Source: an uncultured Bacteroidales bacterium (lineage in GTDB: Bacteria > Bacteroidota > Bacteroidia > Bacteroidales > Paludibacteraceae). Taken from it: a DNA stretch of 64,000 bases. The notes beneath the pieces are model-generated. The model was not told where the DNA came from. It ran no database searches and was given only the letters and a program-made list of their open reading frames with translations. Position 1 is the first letter of the stretch; each line of letters opens with the position of its first letter. The DNA lies in the NCBI GenBank assembly GCA_902785605.1, contig CACZZL010000014.1, forward strand, positions 1 through 64,000, given 5' to 3'. Position numbers and translations under genes: made by a program. Below are positions 17,655 through 26,867 of the stretch, piece by piece.

Positions 17655-17673
17655 TTTATAAATATTTTTATCT

Positions 17674-17736
17674 TTAAACTTTCAACTTTCTACGAGAAGA
17701 CTTCTCTCAACTCTCAACTTTCAACTCTCAACTTTA
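17674..17736. repeat. Heptamer array (TTTCAAC/TCTCAAC) with palindromic core
   Basis: TTTAAAC, TTTCAAC and TTTCTAC units, then GAGAAGACTTCTC (17695-17707, a perfect inverted repeat with one central base), then TCTCAAC, TCTCAAC, TTTCAAC, TCTCAAC. It fills the typA-tig gap and starts directly after the typA stop. Confidence 0.85.
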
Positions 17737-19536
17737 TCAAGCCCTTCCGGCGCGTTTGCGCTCCAGTTCATCAAGAATGATCTTGCGAATACGCATGGCG
17801 TGCGGAGTGACTTCCACGTACTCGTCCTCTTTGATGTACTCGAGTGCTTCCTCGAGCGACATACGTACGGGCGGTGGTAATACGGCTTTGTCATCTGCTG
17901 ATTTGGAACGCATGTTGGTCAGTTTCTTGGATTTGGTGACGTTGATGACGATGTCGCCCTCTTTGGCGTTCTCACCGACTACCTGTCCGGCATACACTTC
18001 CTCTTGCGGGTCAATGAAGAATTTTCCTCTATCTTGCAGTTTGTCAAGTGCGTACGCGTAGGCTGTTCCTGCCTCCATGGCGATGAGTGAGCCGTTGTTG
18101 CGCTTGACGATTTCACCTTTCCACGGCTGGTACTCCAGGAAACGGTGCGCCATGATAGCCTCACCGGCAGATACGTTCATGACGTAGGTGCGCATACCCA
18201 GAATACCGCGGGACGGAATGGTGAACTCGAGGTGTACACGGTCGTTGACCATCTCCATCTTGGTCATCTCGCCCTTGTGGGTGGAGACGAACTCAATAAT
18301 CTTACCGCTGCACTCTTCCGGTGTGTTGACCGTCAGGCTCTCCACCGGTTCACACTTGACACCGTTGATCTCTTTGATGATGACCTGCGGCTGTCCCACT
18401 TGCAGTTCGTACCCTTCGCGACGCATGGTCTCAATGAGCACGGACAAGTGCAGCACACCGCGGCCATAAACGCGCCAACTGGACTCTTCGGCTCCTTTCT
18501 CAACGCGCAGCGCCAGGTTCTTCTCCAACTCTTTGTTGAGTCGGTCTTGGATGTGACGCGAAGTAACGAACTTACCGTCCTGTCCGAAGAACGGACTGTC
18601 GTTGATGCAGAAGGTCATACTCATCGTCGGCTCGTCAATAGCGATCGGCTTGAGCGGTTCGGGATTCTCGGCATCACAGATCGTGTCGCCGATTTCGAAT
18701 CCGTCAATACCAATCATAGCACAGATGTCTCCGTTCTTGACTACATCGGTCTTCACGTGCCCCATACCACTGAACGTATGCAACTCTTTGATCTTGGTCT
18801 TGATCATCGTGCCGTCTTTCTTCGCAAGAGTGACAGCCTGCCCGTCTTTGAACTCACCGCGGTGTACGCGACCGATGGCGATACGTCCGACGTAGGAGTT
18901 GTAGTCCAGCGAGGTGACGAGCATCTGCGGCGTACCGGGGTTCTCTTCCGGTGCCGGGATGTACTCAATGATGGCATCCATCAGGTCGGTCAGATCGGTT
19001 GTCGGCTTGCGCCAGTCGGTGGACATCCATCCTTGCTTAGCCGAACCGTAGAGTGTCTGAAAATCAAGCTGATCGTCGGTTGCGTTGAGGTTACACATCA
19101 GGTCGAACACCTCTTCCTGAACCTCGTCCGGACGGCAGTTGAGTTTGTCCACTTTATTGATCACTACAATCGGCTTGAGACCCAACTCCAGTGCTTTCTG
19201 CAGCACAAAACGGGTCTGCGGCATGGCTCCTTCGAAGGCATCGACGAGTAGCAACACGCCGTCTGCCATGTTGAGCACGCGCTCTACCTCTCCTCCGAAG
19301 TCAGCGTGCCCCGGAGTGTCAATGATGTTGATTTTGGTACCCTTGTAATCGATAGCAACGTTCTTGGCAAGAATGGTGATACCACGCTCGCGCTCCAAGT
19401 CGTTGTTGTCCAAAATCAGTTCACCCTTGTTCTCGTTGTCACGGAACAGATGGGCAGTGTACAGCATTTTGTCCACGAGCGTCGTTTTGCCGTGGTCAAC
19501 GTGTGCAATAATTGCAATATTTCGTATATTCTGCAT
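17737..19536 (-). CDS. typA: Ribosome-associated GTPase BipA/TypA
   Basis: A 599-residue translational GTPase of the EF-G group. It has [15 protein letters not shown] (G1), RERGITI (G2), [15 protein letters not shown] (G3) and NKVDK (G4), followed by the OB, EF-G-like and C-terminal domains. BipA affects ribosome assembly and stress adaptation. It heads the run typA-tig-mpl-deaminase-ctpA and has its own promoter at 19581-19612, with a leader of about 40 bases. Confidence 0.97.
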   Translation of the reverse strand: MQNIRNIAIIAHVDHGKTTLVDKMLYTAHLFRDNENKGELILDNNDLERERGITILAKNVAIDYKGTKINIIDTPGHADFGGEVERVLNMADGVLLLVDAFEGAMPQTRFVLQKALELGLKPIVVINKVDKLNCRPDEVQEEVFDLMCNLNATDDQLDFQTLYGSAKQGWMSTDWRKPTTDLTDLMDAIIEYIPAPEENPGTPQMLVTSLDYNSYVGRIAIGRVHRGEFKDGQAVTLAKKDGTMIKTKIKELHTFSGMGHVKTDVVKNGDICAMIGIDGFEIGDTICDAENPEPLKPIAIDEPTMSMTFCINDSPFFGQDGKFVTSRHIQDRLNKELEKNLALRVEKGAEESSWRVYGRGVLHLSVLIETMRREGYELQVGQPQVIIKEINGVKCEPVESLTVNTPEECSGKIIEFVSTHKGEMTKMEMVNDRVHLEFTIPSRGILGMRTYVMNVSAGEAIMAHRFLEYQPWKGEIVKRNNGSLIAMEAGTAYAYALDKLQDRGKFFIDPQEEVYAGQVVGENAKEGDIVINVTKSKKLTNMRSKSADDKAVLPPPVRMSLEEALEYIKEDEYVEVTPHAMRIRKIILDELERKRAGRA

Positions 19537-19580
19537 AATCTATATTTTGATGGCCACAATATGCCAATTAAAATCGGGCA

Positions 19581-19612
19581 CAAAATTACAAAAAAAAAAC
19601 CATATGTGCAAG
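19581..19612 (-). promoter_or_regulatory. Promoter of typA
   Basis: On the minus strand a -33 box CTTG (19609-19612), 20 bp with a T10 tract, and a -7 box TAATTTTG (19581-19588). A GCGCGCGC tract lies immediately upstream. Confidence 0.8.
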
Positions 19613-19753
19613 CGCGCGCGCACTTTTTTTTTATTTGTCAACTTGAGTTTGTAAACTGCAAGTAGCAAATTGTAAACAAATGACGTGATAAAATAATATT
19701 TTGTAAACCGAACTCGTCATTTTGTAGAAATTTATCGCTTTTCCGCAAAAATA

Positions 19754-19785
19754 TTTGGTTGACTCAAAAATAAGCAGTACTTTTG
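19754..19785 (+). promoter_or_regulatory. Promoter of the 19862 gene
   Basis: A -33 box TTTG (19754-19757), 20 bp, GCAG directly before a -7 box TACTTTTG (19778-19785). Confidence 0.8.
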
Positions 19786-19861
19786 CATCGGATTTGAGAA
19801 AAGTCTATCCGACAAGAGGTAGAACAAATCTGAAAACGATCTTTTAAAGAAAGGAAAAGAA

Positions 19862-20146
19862 ATGAAAAAGGTATTAGTTAGTTTGGTGGCAGTAGTCACA
19901 TTGTTAACAGGAGTTACCTTCGCGGATGCCGCAAAAAGCAATGATAATTTCACTGTTCGCTTCCGCGAAAATACACTGGTGGTAGCATCCACTCAGATGG
20001 AGGAAGCACGAATCTACACCATGCAGGGTAAACTGCTGAAGAAAGAGCGTGGAAAATTCGCTGAGTTTGAATTGGAGCCGGGCACGTATCGTCTCTACGC
20101 CAAGGTAAACGGCGAAACAGTTACTCGTCGTGTAGAGCTCAGATGA
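19862..20146 (+). CDS. Small secreted protein resembling a T9SS sorting domain
   Basis: A 94-residue protein with a signal peptide (about 1-22, ending near TFADA). A single beta-rich domain follows, with ARIYTMQGKLLKKE, ELEPGTYRLYAKV and a TRRVELR end. This order resembles the C-terminal sorting domain of type IX secretion cargo, but here it is the whole mature protein. A good ribosome-binding site (AAGAAAGGAAA) precedes ATG 19862, and the gene has its own promoter and terminator. Function unknown; a decoy, a chaperone-like partner or an independent small surface protein are all possible. Confidence 0.75.
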   Translation: MKKVLVSLVAVVTLLTGVTFADAAKSNDNFTVRFRENTLVVASTQMEEARIYTMQGKLLKKERGKFAEFELEPGTYRLYAKVNGETVTRRVELR

Positions 20147-20179
20147 GAGCAAAGTAACTATTTAAGGTACAATTTTGTC

Positions 20180-20206
20180 GGGGTGCGCATTGCGTACCCT
20201 TTTTTA
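20180..20206 (+). terminator. Terminator of the 19862 gene
   Basis: GGGTGCG (20181-20187) pairs with CGTACCC (20193-20199, one G-U pair) and is followed by a T6 run that overlaps the converging lptG stop. Confidence 0.8.
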
Positions 20207-21277
20207 TTTGCTTGCGCGGATGTAAAGCGGAATGGAGATGGCGAGGAAAATGAAGTTCGGAAGCCATGCTGCCATAAATGGTGACATCACGTTGTTGACA
20301 GAGAATGTGGTGGATACGGTAGAAAATAGGATGTATCCTGCTGTGAGCACAATGCCGATTCCCAAGTTCTTACCCATACCTCCTCGCACTTTGCGGCTGG
20401 ACATGGTGACGCCCAGCAGCGTCATGATAAACGCACCGAGAGGTGACGCCCAGCGTTTATGGTACTCCACCTCAAACGCTTTGACGTTGCCGCTGCCGCG
20501 TTGGCGTTGACGCTCCATATAGTGCCTTAGTTCGGGCGTGGTCATTTGGTGTGCCTGCTGGGCGGAGATGAACATCTCGTCCGGGACGATGGGCATTGTG
20601 AAGTCGAGCCGTTTACCCCGGTCTAATACCTCGCGCATGGCATCAAACTGCCGGCGTGTGTAGTTGTCTAAGTGCCACAATTCCAGCGAGTCGTAATAGA
20701 TACGGTCAGCGGTGATACGCTCGATCAGCGTCTTGCCGTCGAACTTCTCGATGGAGCAGCGGTAGCCGATGGACGAACGGCGTTGAAACGATTCGATATA
20801 CAGGATCGTGCCCGGTTCTACCTCCATTTGGATGTTACGTGCATGGTCGGATGTGAAATGATCCACATACTGGTCGGTGAAGTGCAGCATGCGTTCGGAG
20901 GTGCGGGGAATAACCCATCCGCCAAGCACCATACCTAAACTGAACAGAATAGTAGCGGAGATGAAGTACGGCACCATCAGACGGTGGTAACTCATGCCTG
21001 AGGCCTGCATGGCGATGATCTCGGAATTGCCTGCCAATTTGGAAGTAAAGAAAATAACGGAGATGAAAATGAACAGCGAACTGAACATGTTCATGTAGTA
21101 CGGGATGAAAGGCAGGTAATAATCGAAGATGATCTCGCGCAGAGGAACTTGATTCTCAAAGAAATCGTCCATTTTCTCCGTGAGGTCAAACACGATGGCG
21201 ATAGACAAAATGAGCACGATGGAAAAGAAAAACGTGCCCAAGAATTTCTTGATGATGTAATAGTCCAAGCGCTTCAC
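20204..21277 (-). CDS. LptF/LptG-family LPS export permease
   Basis: A 357-residue permease of the YjgP/YjgQ family, which with LptB extracts lipopolysaccharide from the inner membrane. It has membrane segments near residues 10-30, 55-75 and 100-120, and three near the C-terminus. A periplasmic domain lies between. The motif GNSEIIAMQASGMSYHRLM is the cytoplasmic coupling region that contacts the ATPase. The start is GTG 21277, placed directly after a heptamer array. It follows tgt in the panD-tgt-lpt run. Confidence 0.9.
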   Translation of the reverse strand: MKRLDYYIIKKFLGTFFFSIVLILSIAIVFDLTEKMDDFFENQVPLREIIFDYYLPFIPYYMNMFSSLFIFISVIFFTSKLAGNSEIIAMQASGMSYHRLMVPYFISATILFSLGMVLGGWVIPRTSERMLHFTDQYVDHFTSDHARNIQMEVEPGTILYIESFQRRSSIGYRCSIEKFDGKTLIERITADRIYYDSLELWHLDNYTRRQFDAMREVLDRGKRLDFTMPIVPDEMFISAQQAHQMTTPELRHYMERQRQRGSGNVKAFEVEYHKRWASPLGAFIMTLLGVTMSSRKVRGGMGKNLGIGIVLTAGYILFSTVSTTFSVNNVMSPFMAAWLPNFIFLAISIPLYIRASK

Positions 21278-21281
21278 GCTT

Positions 21282-21316
21282 ATTCTTAATTCTTAATTTT
21301 TAATTCTTAATTATAG
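21282..21316. repeat. Heptamer array (ATTCTTA/ATTTTTA)
   Basis: Five units between tgt and the LptF/G gene. The last unit covers the tgt stop codon. Confidence 0.88.
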
Positions 21317-22444
21317 CCTTGCGGTGATTTGCGGCATCACGGAGGCTTTCCAGGTGCTGAAGTCTCCGGCGAGTATGTGCTGTCTGGCTTGTGTGACGAG
21401 ATCCAGATAGAACGCCAAATTATGGATAGAGAGGATCTCCAATCCAAGCATCTCTTGGGCGTGGACGAGGTGGCGTGCATAAGCACGAGTGTAAGCATGG
21501 TCGACGTACGAGCAGCCGGTCGGATCGAGTTCCGTAAAGTCGTCCTCCCATTTCTTGTTGCGCAGGTTCATTACACCTTGCCATGTGAAAATCATACCGT
21601 TACGTCCGTTACGAGTAGGCATGACGCAGTCGAACATATCCACGCCTCGTTCAATTGCCTCGAGAATGTTCCACGGCGTGCCGACGCCCATGAGGTAGCG
21701 CGGTTTGTCGGTGGGAAGAATATCGTTGCACACTTCGATCATGTCGTACATCACTTCGGTGGGTTCGCCTACGGCGAGTCCGCCAATCGCATAGCCGTCA
21801 CGGTCCAAGTCTCGCAGATGTTTGCAGGCGTCCTGACGCAAATCGGTGTAGGTGCACCCCTGTGCAATTGGGAATAGATGTTGTTGATAACCGTACAGAT
21901 TCTCTGTGCTGTCAAAACGCTCAATACAACGGTTGAGCCAACGGTGGGTGCGGTCCATGGAGTCCTTGGCGTATTTCTTATCTGCCGTGCCCGGACAGCA
22001 CTCGTCGAATGCCATCATGATGTCGGCTCCTATCTCGCGCTCGATGTCCATAACGCTCTCGGGCGTGAAAAGCAGTTTGCGGCCGTCGATATGACTACTA
22101 AACCGTACACCTTCCTCCGTCATCTTGCGGATGTCGGTTAGTGAAAAGACCTGAAAACCACCGGAGTCAGTCAATATAGGCCGCGTCCATCCTTCGAAAC
22201 GATGCAGGCCTCCTGCTCGGTGTAAAATGTCCGTGCCGGGACGCAGATAGAGGTGGTAGGTGTTGCCAAGAATAATCTGCGCCTTGATGTCGTTCTCCAG
22301 TTCGCATCGTTGCACACCCTTCACCGTGCCGACTGTACCGACCGGCATAAAAATAGGCGTGAGGATATCTCCATGATCCGTGTGAATCACTCCGGCACGC
22401 GGGCCGACACTTTGAGCCTCTGAGTGCAGTTCGAAAAATGCCAT
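21311..22444 (-). CDS. tgt: tRNA-guanine (queuine) transglycosylase
   Basis: Exchanges guanine for the queuosine precursor at the wobble position of tRNAs with GUN anticodons. The 377-residue TIM barrel has DSGGFQVFSL and the DECCPG segment. It also has GGLAVGEPTEVMYDMI, and the catalytic-loop region FDCVMPTRNGRNG. The usual zinc motif CxCxxC before YTRAY reads GCSYVD here, so the zinc site looks lost while the following histidine (LSIHN) is kept. Divergent zinc sites may be a lineage trait. It lies downstream of panD. Confidence 0.93.
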   Translation of the reverse strand: MAFFELHSEAQSVGPRAGVIHTDHGDILTPIFMPVGTVGTVKGVQRCELENDIKAQIILGNTYHLYLRPGTDILHRAGGLHRFEGWTRPILTDSGGFQVFSLTDIRKMTEEGVRFSSHIDGRKLLFTPESVMDIEREIGADIMMAFDECCPGTADKKYAKDSMDRTHRWLNRCIERFDSTENLYGYQQHLFPIAQGCTYTDLRQDACKHLRDLDRDGYAIGGLAVGEPTEVMYDMIEVCNDILPTDKPRYLMGVGTPWNILEAIERGVDMFDCVMPTRNGRNGMIFTWQGVMNLRNKKWEDDFTELDPTGCSYVDHAYTRAYARHLVHAQEMLGLEILSIHNLAFYLDLVTQARQHILAGDFSTWKASVMPQITARL

Positions 22445-22474
22445 ATTCGTTTTAGTTGACGGGTGACCAAAAGC

Positions 22475-22822
22475 TTAGTCGACCAGTTGGTTGTTTACTG
22501 GAAAAACGATCGCCGGTTTGAAACCCTTGGCTTCCTCCGGAGTCATGAGCGCATAGGCCATGATGATGACAGTGTCTCCTACGTTGACCAAGTGGGCCGC
22601 CGCTCCGTTAATGCAGATACAACCGCTGTTTCGCTTGCCGGGGATGACGTATGTCTCCAGCCGTGCACCGTTGGTGTTGTCCACCACTTGTACCCGTTCT
22701 CCGGCATAAATATCCGCAGCCTCCATGAGGGCTTCGTCAATGGTGATAGAGCCGATATACTCGAGGTTCGCCTCGGTTACTGCCACGCGGTGGATTTTGG
22801 ATTTTAGTATATTCAAAAGCAT
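22475..22822 (-). CDS. panD: Aspartate 1-decarboxylase
   Basis: Makes beta-alanine for pantothenate and coenzyme A. The 115-residue proenzyme carries the self-cleavage site EYIGSITID with Gly24-Ser25, where the pyruvoyl group forms. It also has [13 protein letters not shown]-like [12 protein letters not shown] and [11 protein letters not shown]. It is the first gene of the minus-strand panD-tgt-lpt run, with a promoter at 22842-22873 and a leader of about 15 bases. Confidence 0.96.
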   Translation of the reverse strand: MLLNILKSKIHRVAVTEANLEYIGSITIDEALMEAADIYAGERVQVVDNTNGARLETYVIPGKRNSGCICINGAAAHLVNVGDTVIIMAYALMTPEEAKGFKPAIVFPVNNQLVD

Positions 22823-22841
22823 ATTTATGCAAATTAGCGTG

Positions 22842-22873
22842 CAAAGTTACTACTTTTTTTTAATATATGCAAA
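22842..22873 (-). promoter_or_regulatory. Promoter of panD-tgt-lptF/G
   Basis: On the minus strand a -33 box TTTG (22870-22873), 20 bp with CATATATT, an A8 tract and GTAG, and a -7 box TAACTTTG (22842-22849). Confidence 0.88.
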
Positions 22874-22908
22874 TAAAACGGACGTTTTATCTAATTTTGC
22901 ATTTTTTC

Positions 22909-22940
22909 CTTGCTTATATGAAATAAATGTTGTATCTTTG
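22909..22940 (+). promoter_or_regulatory. Promoter of the 22966 gene
   Basis: A -33 box CTTG (22909-22912), 20 bp, and a -7 box TATCTTTG (22933-22940), divergent from the panD promoter. The leader is only about 20 bases. Confidence 0.75.
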
Positions 22941-22965
22941 CACGATTTTTGACTAAGTGGGTATT

Positions 22966-23523
22966 ATGACACTATCAACAGCTTTAGCAATTATCTCAGT
23001 CGTAGATATCATTGTCTTCACGGCATATGAGGTGGCGGTAGTGGTAAATTTCTGTATTCCGAACAATTTGTCGAATACGTATTATCACTTTGACCGCAAG
23101 TACCGCGGGTCAGGGAGACTGTTTCCTGCTATGTTGTACACGATGAGTACAACGGCTCTTCCTATGCAGGTCTATTTCACGTATCGTCTGCAGGACTGGC
23201 GTGCCAACTTTGCGTTTATGCCTTTGCTGGCAGCGATCTGTTTGGCGTTAGTCGGCGTCTCGTGCCGGTATAAGAAATCGGATTTCCGTATTTATTTCCA
23301 CTACACGGTGGCCATTATGGCAGGATTCTTCACGGTGTTGTGGTTCCTAACCGTAGGATTGAAAATCAGTTATATACTGATCATCTTCATCTTGGTAATG
23401 ATGCTGACGGGTACTTTGACCCGTACGTTGCGTATTTATCCGCTATTCTGGTTTGAGACTGCGGGCTTTTATGCGGTCATGTTTGCCAACTTGATAGTTG
23501 CGCTTGTTCCACAAGCCTTGTAA
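22966..23523 (+). CDS. Unknown membrane protein
   Basis: A 185-residue protein with about six membrane segments, starting with LAIISVVDIIVFTAYEVAVVV and ending with a segment near FYAVMFANLIVALV. I do not recognise the family. ATG 22966 is preferred; a GTG three codons earlier (22957) is possible because the leader is so short. It is followed after 17 bases by an alpha/beta hydrolase in the same direction, so the two are probably co-transcribed. Confidence 0.75.
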   Translation: MTLSTALAIISVVDIIVFTAYEVAVVVNFCIPNNLSNTYYHFDRKYRGSGRLFPAMLYTMSTTALPMQVYFTYRLQDWRANFAFMPLLAAICLALVGVSCRYKKSDFRIYFHYTVAIMAGFFTVLWFLTVGLKISYILIIFILVMMLTGTLTRTLRIYPLFWFETAGFYAVMFANLIVALVPQAL

Positions 23524-23540
23524 TATCCGATTTGCTCACG

Positions 23541-24809
23541 ATGAAAAAAGCATTCACATACGTCAATCTGGATGCGTACAGTCGTATCTATACCGAGGGA
23601 TGGAAAGTCCGTCGGACGCTTGGTGAGACGCTATTGCATGTAGCGAAGGACAATTTCAACCGTGTCAAATCGGAGATTAACAACCGGTTTGTGTCGGAGA
23701 ACGTGAACGCAGACCTGTTCTGGAGCATGCTCCGTGCCGCGTTGCGGGACGGTACACTGGTGAGCCGTATGGCCAATTATCAGTCGAACCGCAAAGCGGA
23801 TAAAGGTAGTGACCTGTTCCTCAAAACGCTCTACGCCTCCACGGAGGAGGTGCCGGTCCGTTACACATCGGTCGCTCCGAATGGGGAGCGGGTTGTGCTG
23901 TCGGGAAAAATATTCTTTCCGCCGCGTAAAAAAATCAAGAACATCATTGTCGCGAATCACTATACCATTTGTTCGAACAAGGAGGCACCGAGTCAGGCGC
24001 ACAGTATCGAGGGTATTTTTGCAACGAAGGACTATATTGTTATCATGCCTGACTACGTAGGGTATGGTATCTCGTCCAATCTGCCGCACCCGTATCTGCA
24101 ACTGGACAGCGCCGTCACGTCGTCTATCGACCTGCTTAAAGCGGCAATGCCGTATATTGCTTCACGGGGCTATCTGTTTCCTAAAGAGATCGTATTGGTA
24201 GGCTATTCGCAAGGTGCGGCTGTGACACTCGCGATGCAGAAGAAACTGGAGGAAGAGTACGCGGAGCGGTTCCCCATTCGCCGTGTGTTTGCCGGAGCTG
24301 GACCGTATAACTTGGCGCGAACGTATGATTTCTATGTCAGTCAGCCCAAAACGAATATTCCCTGTTCGCTTCCGATGCTCATCATTGGTATGGCGTATGG
24401 AGAGAACCTGCCGCTTAGGCGCGGGGACTATTTCCAACCGGTGCTAATGGAGAAATGTCAGGACCTCATTGAGTCGAAGAAATGGACGCTGTTTGAAGTG
24501 AATGAACGCTTAGACCCGCACATAGATGTGCTGCTCAAGCCGCTGATCTTCGATAAAGACCAGTATCCAACCTCGTTGCTTTATGCAGCGCTGAAGCGGA
24601 ACTCCATTGTAGGCTGGAAACCGAAAGCACCGCTGTATCTGTTCCATAGTACGGAGGACGATATGGTGCCGTTCCTCAATAGCGCGCAATTGGCGTACGA
24701 GTTTACCTCACAGCTGATGACGAATGTGGAATATAACTTCGGTCAGGAGGGAAGCCACATGTTAGCCTGCGCTACGTTCTTCGAGAAAGTGTACCAAGCG
24801 CTGTATTAG
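23541..24809 (+). CDS. Alpha/beta hydrolase (lipase/esterase-like)
   Basis: A 422-residue hydrolase. The nucleophile elbow is LVGYSQGAAVTLAM (about 217-230), preceded by MPDYVGYGIS. The likely acid and histidine are in FHSTEDDMVPF and EGSHMLAC near the C-terminus. There is no signal peptide, and the N-terminal 100 residues are helical and unassigned. It resembles secretory-lipase-type hydrolases, but substrate and location are unknown. Its stop overlaps the converging uvrB stop by four bases (24806-24809). It probably forms an operon with the upstream membrane protein. Confidence 0.8.
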   Translation: MKKAFTYVNLDAYSRIYTEGWKVRRTLGETLLHVAKDNFNRVKSEINNRFVSENVNADLFWSMLRAALRDGTLVSRMANYQSNRKADKGSDLFLKTLYASTEEVPVRYTSVAPNGERVVLSGKIFFPPRKKIKNIIVANHYTICSNKEAPSQAHSIEGIFATKDYIVIMPDYVGYGISSNLPHPYLQLDSAVTSSIDLLKAAMPYIASRGYLFPKEIVLVGYSQGAAVTLAMQKKLEEEYAERFPIRRVFAGAGPYNLARTYDFYVSQPKTNIPCSLPMLIIGMAYGENLPLRRGDYFQPVLMEKCQDLIESKKWTLFEVNERLDPHIDVLLKPLIFDKDQYPTSLLYAALKRNSIVGWKPKAPLYLFHSTEDDMVPFLNSAQLAYEFTSQLMTNVEYNFGQEGSHMLACATFFEKVYQALY

Positions 24810-26824
24810 CCTTGAATGGCTTGCAGTCTGTTCTGCATCTCCAACATCTCATCCCGTAAGAAAGCTGCCGTCTCAAAATCGGTCGCCTTGGCGGCTGCCA
24901 GCATCGCTTTGCGCTTGGCATCAATCGCTTTCTCCAGTTTCGCGGCATCCATACGTTGCCACTCGGCGTTCTTCCAACCGGCCTTGATCGAGTCGGTGAG
25001 TTTGCGTTTCTCTTCTTCCGGATCTTTATAGAGCCCTGCGAGAGCAGAGGTGGTGATCTCCTTTTTGATGGGCGTCGGTGTGATGCCGTGCTCTTCGTTG
25101 TAGCGCATCTGAATACGGCGACGGCGATTGGTCTCGTCAATCGTAGCCTGCATAGCCGGAGTGATCTTGTCTCCGTATAGCACCGCTTTGCCGTGCACGT
25201 GTCGCGCGGCTCGTCCTACGGTCTGCGTCAGACTGCGCTGGTCGCGCAAGAAACCGGTCTTATCGGCATCCAGGATAGCTACCAACGATACTTCGGGCAA
25301 GTCCAATCCCTCACGCAGCAGGTTGACGCCCACCAGCACATCGTACTCGCCACGCCGCAAGTCCTCCATGATCTTAACGCGCTCGATCGTGTCTATGTCC
25401 GAATGGATATATGCGGACTTGATGCGGTACTTACGCAAGTACTCGTCTAACTCTTCCGCCATGCGCTTGGTGAGGGTGGTGACCAAACAACGCTCGTTGC
25501 GGTGGATGCGGAACTTGATCTCGTCCATCAGGTCGTCCACCTGATCTTTGGTCGGACGCACTTCGATCTCGGGGTCGAGCAGTCCGGTCGGACGAATCAA
25601 CTGATCGATGACGATACCTTCGCTCCGGTTCAATTCATACTCGTCCGGCGTGGCGGAGACATAGATCGTCTGACCGGTCTTCTGTTCGAACTCATCGAAC
25701 TTCAGCGGCCTGTTATCGCGTGCAGCGGGCAAACGGAAACCATAGGTCACCAGGTTGTCCTTTCTTGCCTTATCCCCTCCGTACATACCGCGAATCTGCG
25801 GTACGGTGACGTGACTCTCATCGATAACCAGAAGCATGTCTTTCGGGAAATAGTCGAGCAGACAGTACGGCGGAGTGCCGGGTTCACGACCGTCAAAATA
25901 GCGGCTGTAGTTCTCCACACCGGTACAGTACCCGAGTTCGTCCAGCATCTCCAGATCGTACTTCACGCGCTCTTCAATCCGCTTGGCGTAGAGCTCTTCG
26001 CCTATTTCGGTAAAATAACGAATCTGCTTGGCCAGGTCGGCTTGTATCTGCTCCTTGGCTGAGGCGATGCGTTCTGCACTCGTCAGGAAGATAGTAGCTG
26101 GGCTGAGGTTATAGTGCTCAAACTCTTCCAATACCTGTCCGCTGATGGGATCGACAGTAAGGATAGCATCGATCTCGTTGCCGAAGAACTCAATGCGCAC
26201 CAGGTAGTCGGCGTAGGCAAGAGCGATATCAATCGTGTCTCCTTTGACGCGGAAACGCCCGCGCGCGAGTTCTATATCATTACGCACGTACTGCGCGCCC
26301 ACGAGTTGTTTTAATAAGGTGTCCATCGGGATGACCTCGCCCCGCTTCAACTCTACCACGTTTGCCGTGAAGTCCTGCGGGGACCCCAAACCATAGATAC
26401 AACTGACTGAACTCACGATGATGACATCCTTACGCCCGCTCAGCAAGGCCGCTACAGCACTCAACCGCAGTCGGTCAATCTCTTCGTTGATACTCAGGTC
26501 CTTGTCAATATACGTGTCCGTAGCAGGAATATACGCTTCCGGCTGGTAGTAGTCGTAGTAACTCACGAAATACTCCACTGCGTTATGCGGGAAGAACGCT
26601 TTCATCTCCGAGTACAACTGCGCCGCCAGCGTCTTGTTGTGGCTCATAATGAGGGTAGGGCGGTTGAGCTGCTGAATGACATTCGCTACCGTAAACGTCT
26701 TTCCGCTACCCGTCACACCGAGCAACACCTGCGCTTCCGCGCCGGCTTTCACACCTTCCACCAATGCCTTGATCGCTTCCGGCTGGTCTCCTGTCGGTTG
26801 ATATGGACTCTCTAATTGAAACAT
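24806..26824 (-). CDS. uvrB: UvrABC excinuclease subunit B
   Basis: The DNA-damage-verifying helicase-like subunit of nucleotide excision repair. The 672-residue protein has Walker A (LLGVTGSGKTFTVANV), the beta-hairpin region around YYQPEAYIPATDTYI, DExx-like VIDESH, and the helicase end QTVGRAARH. It closes with a C-terminal UVR domain that contacts UvrC. I start at ATG 26824 (MFQLESPYQPTGDQP); upstream translation runs through a terminator and rplS. It ends convergent with the hydrolase gene. Confidence 0.97.
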   Translation of the reverse strand: MFQLESPYQPTGDQPEAIKALVEGVKAGAEAQVLLGVTGSGKTFTVANVIQQLNRPTLIMSHNKTLAAQLYSEMKAFFPHNAVEYFVSYYDYYQPEAYIPATDTYIDKDLSINEEIDRLRLSAVAALLSGRKDVIIVSSVSCIYGLGSPQDFTANVVELKRGEVIPMDTLLKQLVGAQYVRNDIELARGRFRVKGDTIDIALAYADYLVRIEFFGNEIDAILTVDPISGQVLEEFEHYNLSPATIFLTSAERIASAKEQIQADLAKQIRYFTEIGEELYAKRIEERVKYDLEMLDELGYCTGVENYSRYFDGREPGTPPYCLLDYFPKDMLLVIDESHVTVPQIRGMYGGDKARKDNLVTYGFRLPAARDNRPLKFDEFEQKTGQTIYVSATPDEYELNRSEGIVIDQLIRPTGLLDPEIEVRPTKDQVDDLMDEIKFRIHRNERCLVTTLTKRMAEELDEYLRKYRIKSAYIHSDIDTIERVKIMEDLRRGEYDVLVGVNLLREGLDLPEVSLVAILDADKTGFLRDQRSLTQTVGRAARHVHGKAVLYGDKITPAMQATIDETNRRRRIQMRYNEEHGITPTPIKKEITTSALAGLYKDPEEEKRKLTDSIKAGWKNAEWQRMDAAKLEKAIDAKRKAMLAAAKATDFETAAFLRDEMLEMQNRLQAIQG

Positions 26825-26832
26825 AAAACAAA

Positions 26833-26854
26833 AGGGGAACCTTTCGGAACCCCT
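26833..26854 (-). terminator. Likely terminator between rplS and uvrB
   Basis: On the minus strand a GC-rich stem (AGGGG with CCCCT, plus a short inner stem across two mismatches and a GAAA loop) is followed by TTTTGTTTT just before the uvrB start. Confidence 0.6.
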
Positions 26855-26867
26855 GTTTGTTTGAGTT

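Larger units (their letters stand above)
19537..19861. other. Divergent intergenic region between typA and a small secreted protein gene
   Basis: The 325 bases hold two divergent promoters (19581-19612 minus, 19754-19785 plus). An alternating CG tract lies upstream of the typA promoter (19611-19621). About 130 AT-rich bases between the promoters show nothing I can name. A weak stem TCGGAT/ATCCGA (19788-19812) sits at the start of the plus transcript. Confidence 0.6.

Noticed and set aside
16560-17780. A 406-codon plus-strand frame opposite tig
   Set aside because: Hydrophobic low-complexity shadow of the Lys/Glu-rich trigger factor codons.
19621-19750. A small RNA gene between typA and the 19862 gene
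   Set aside because: AT-rich sequence without a convincing stem, terminator or extra promoter.
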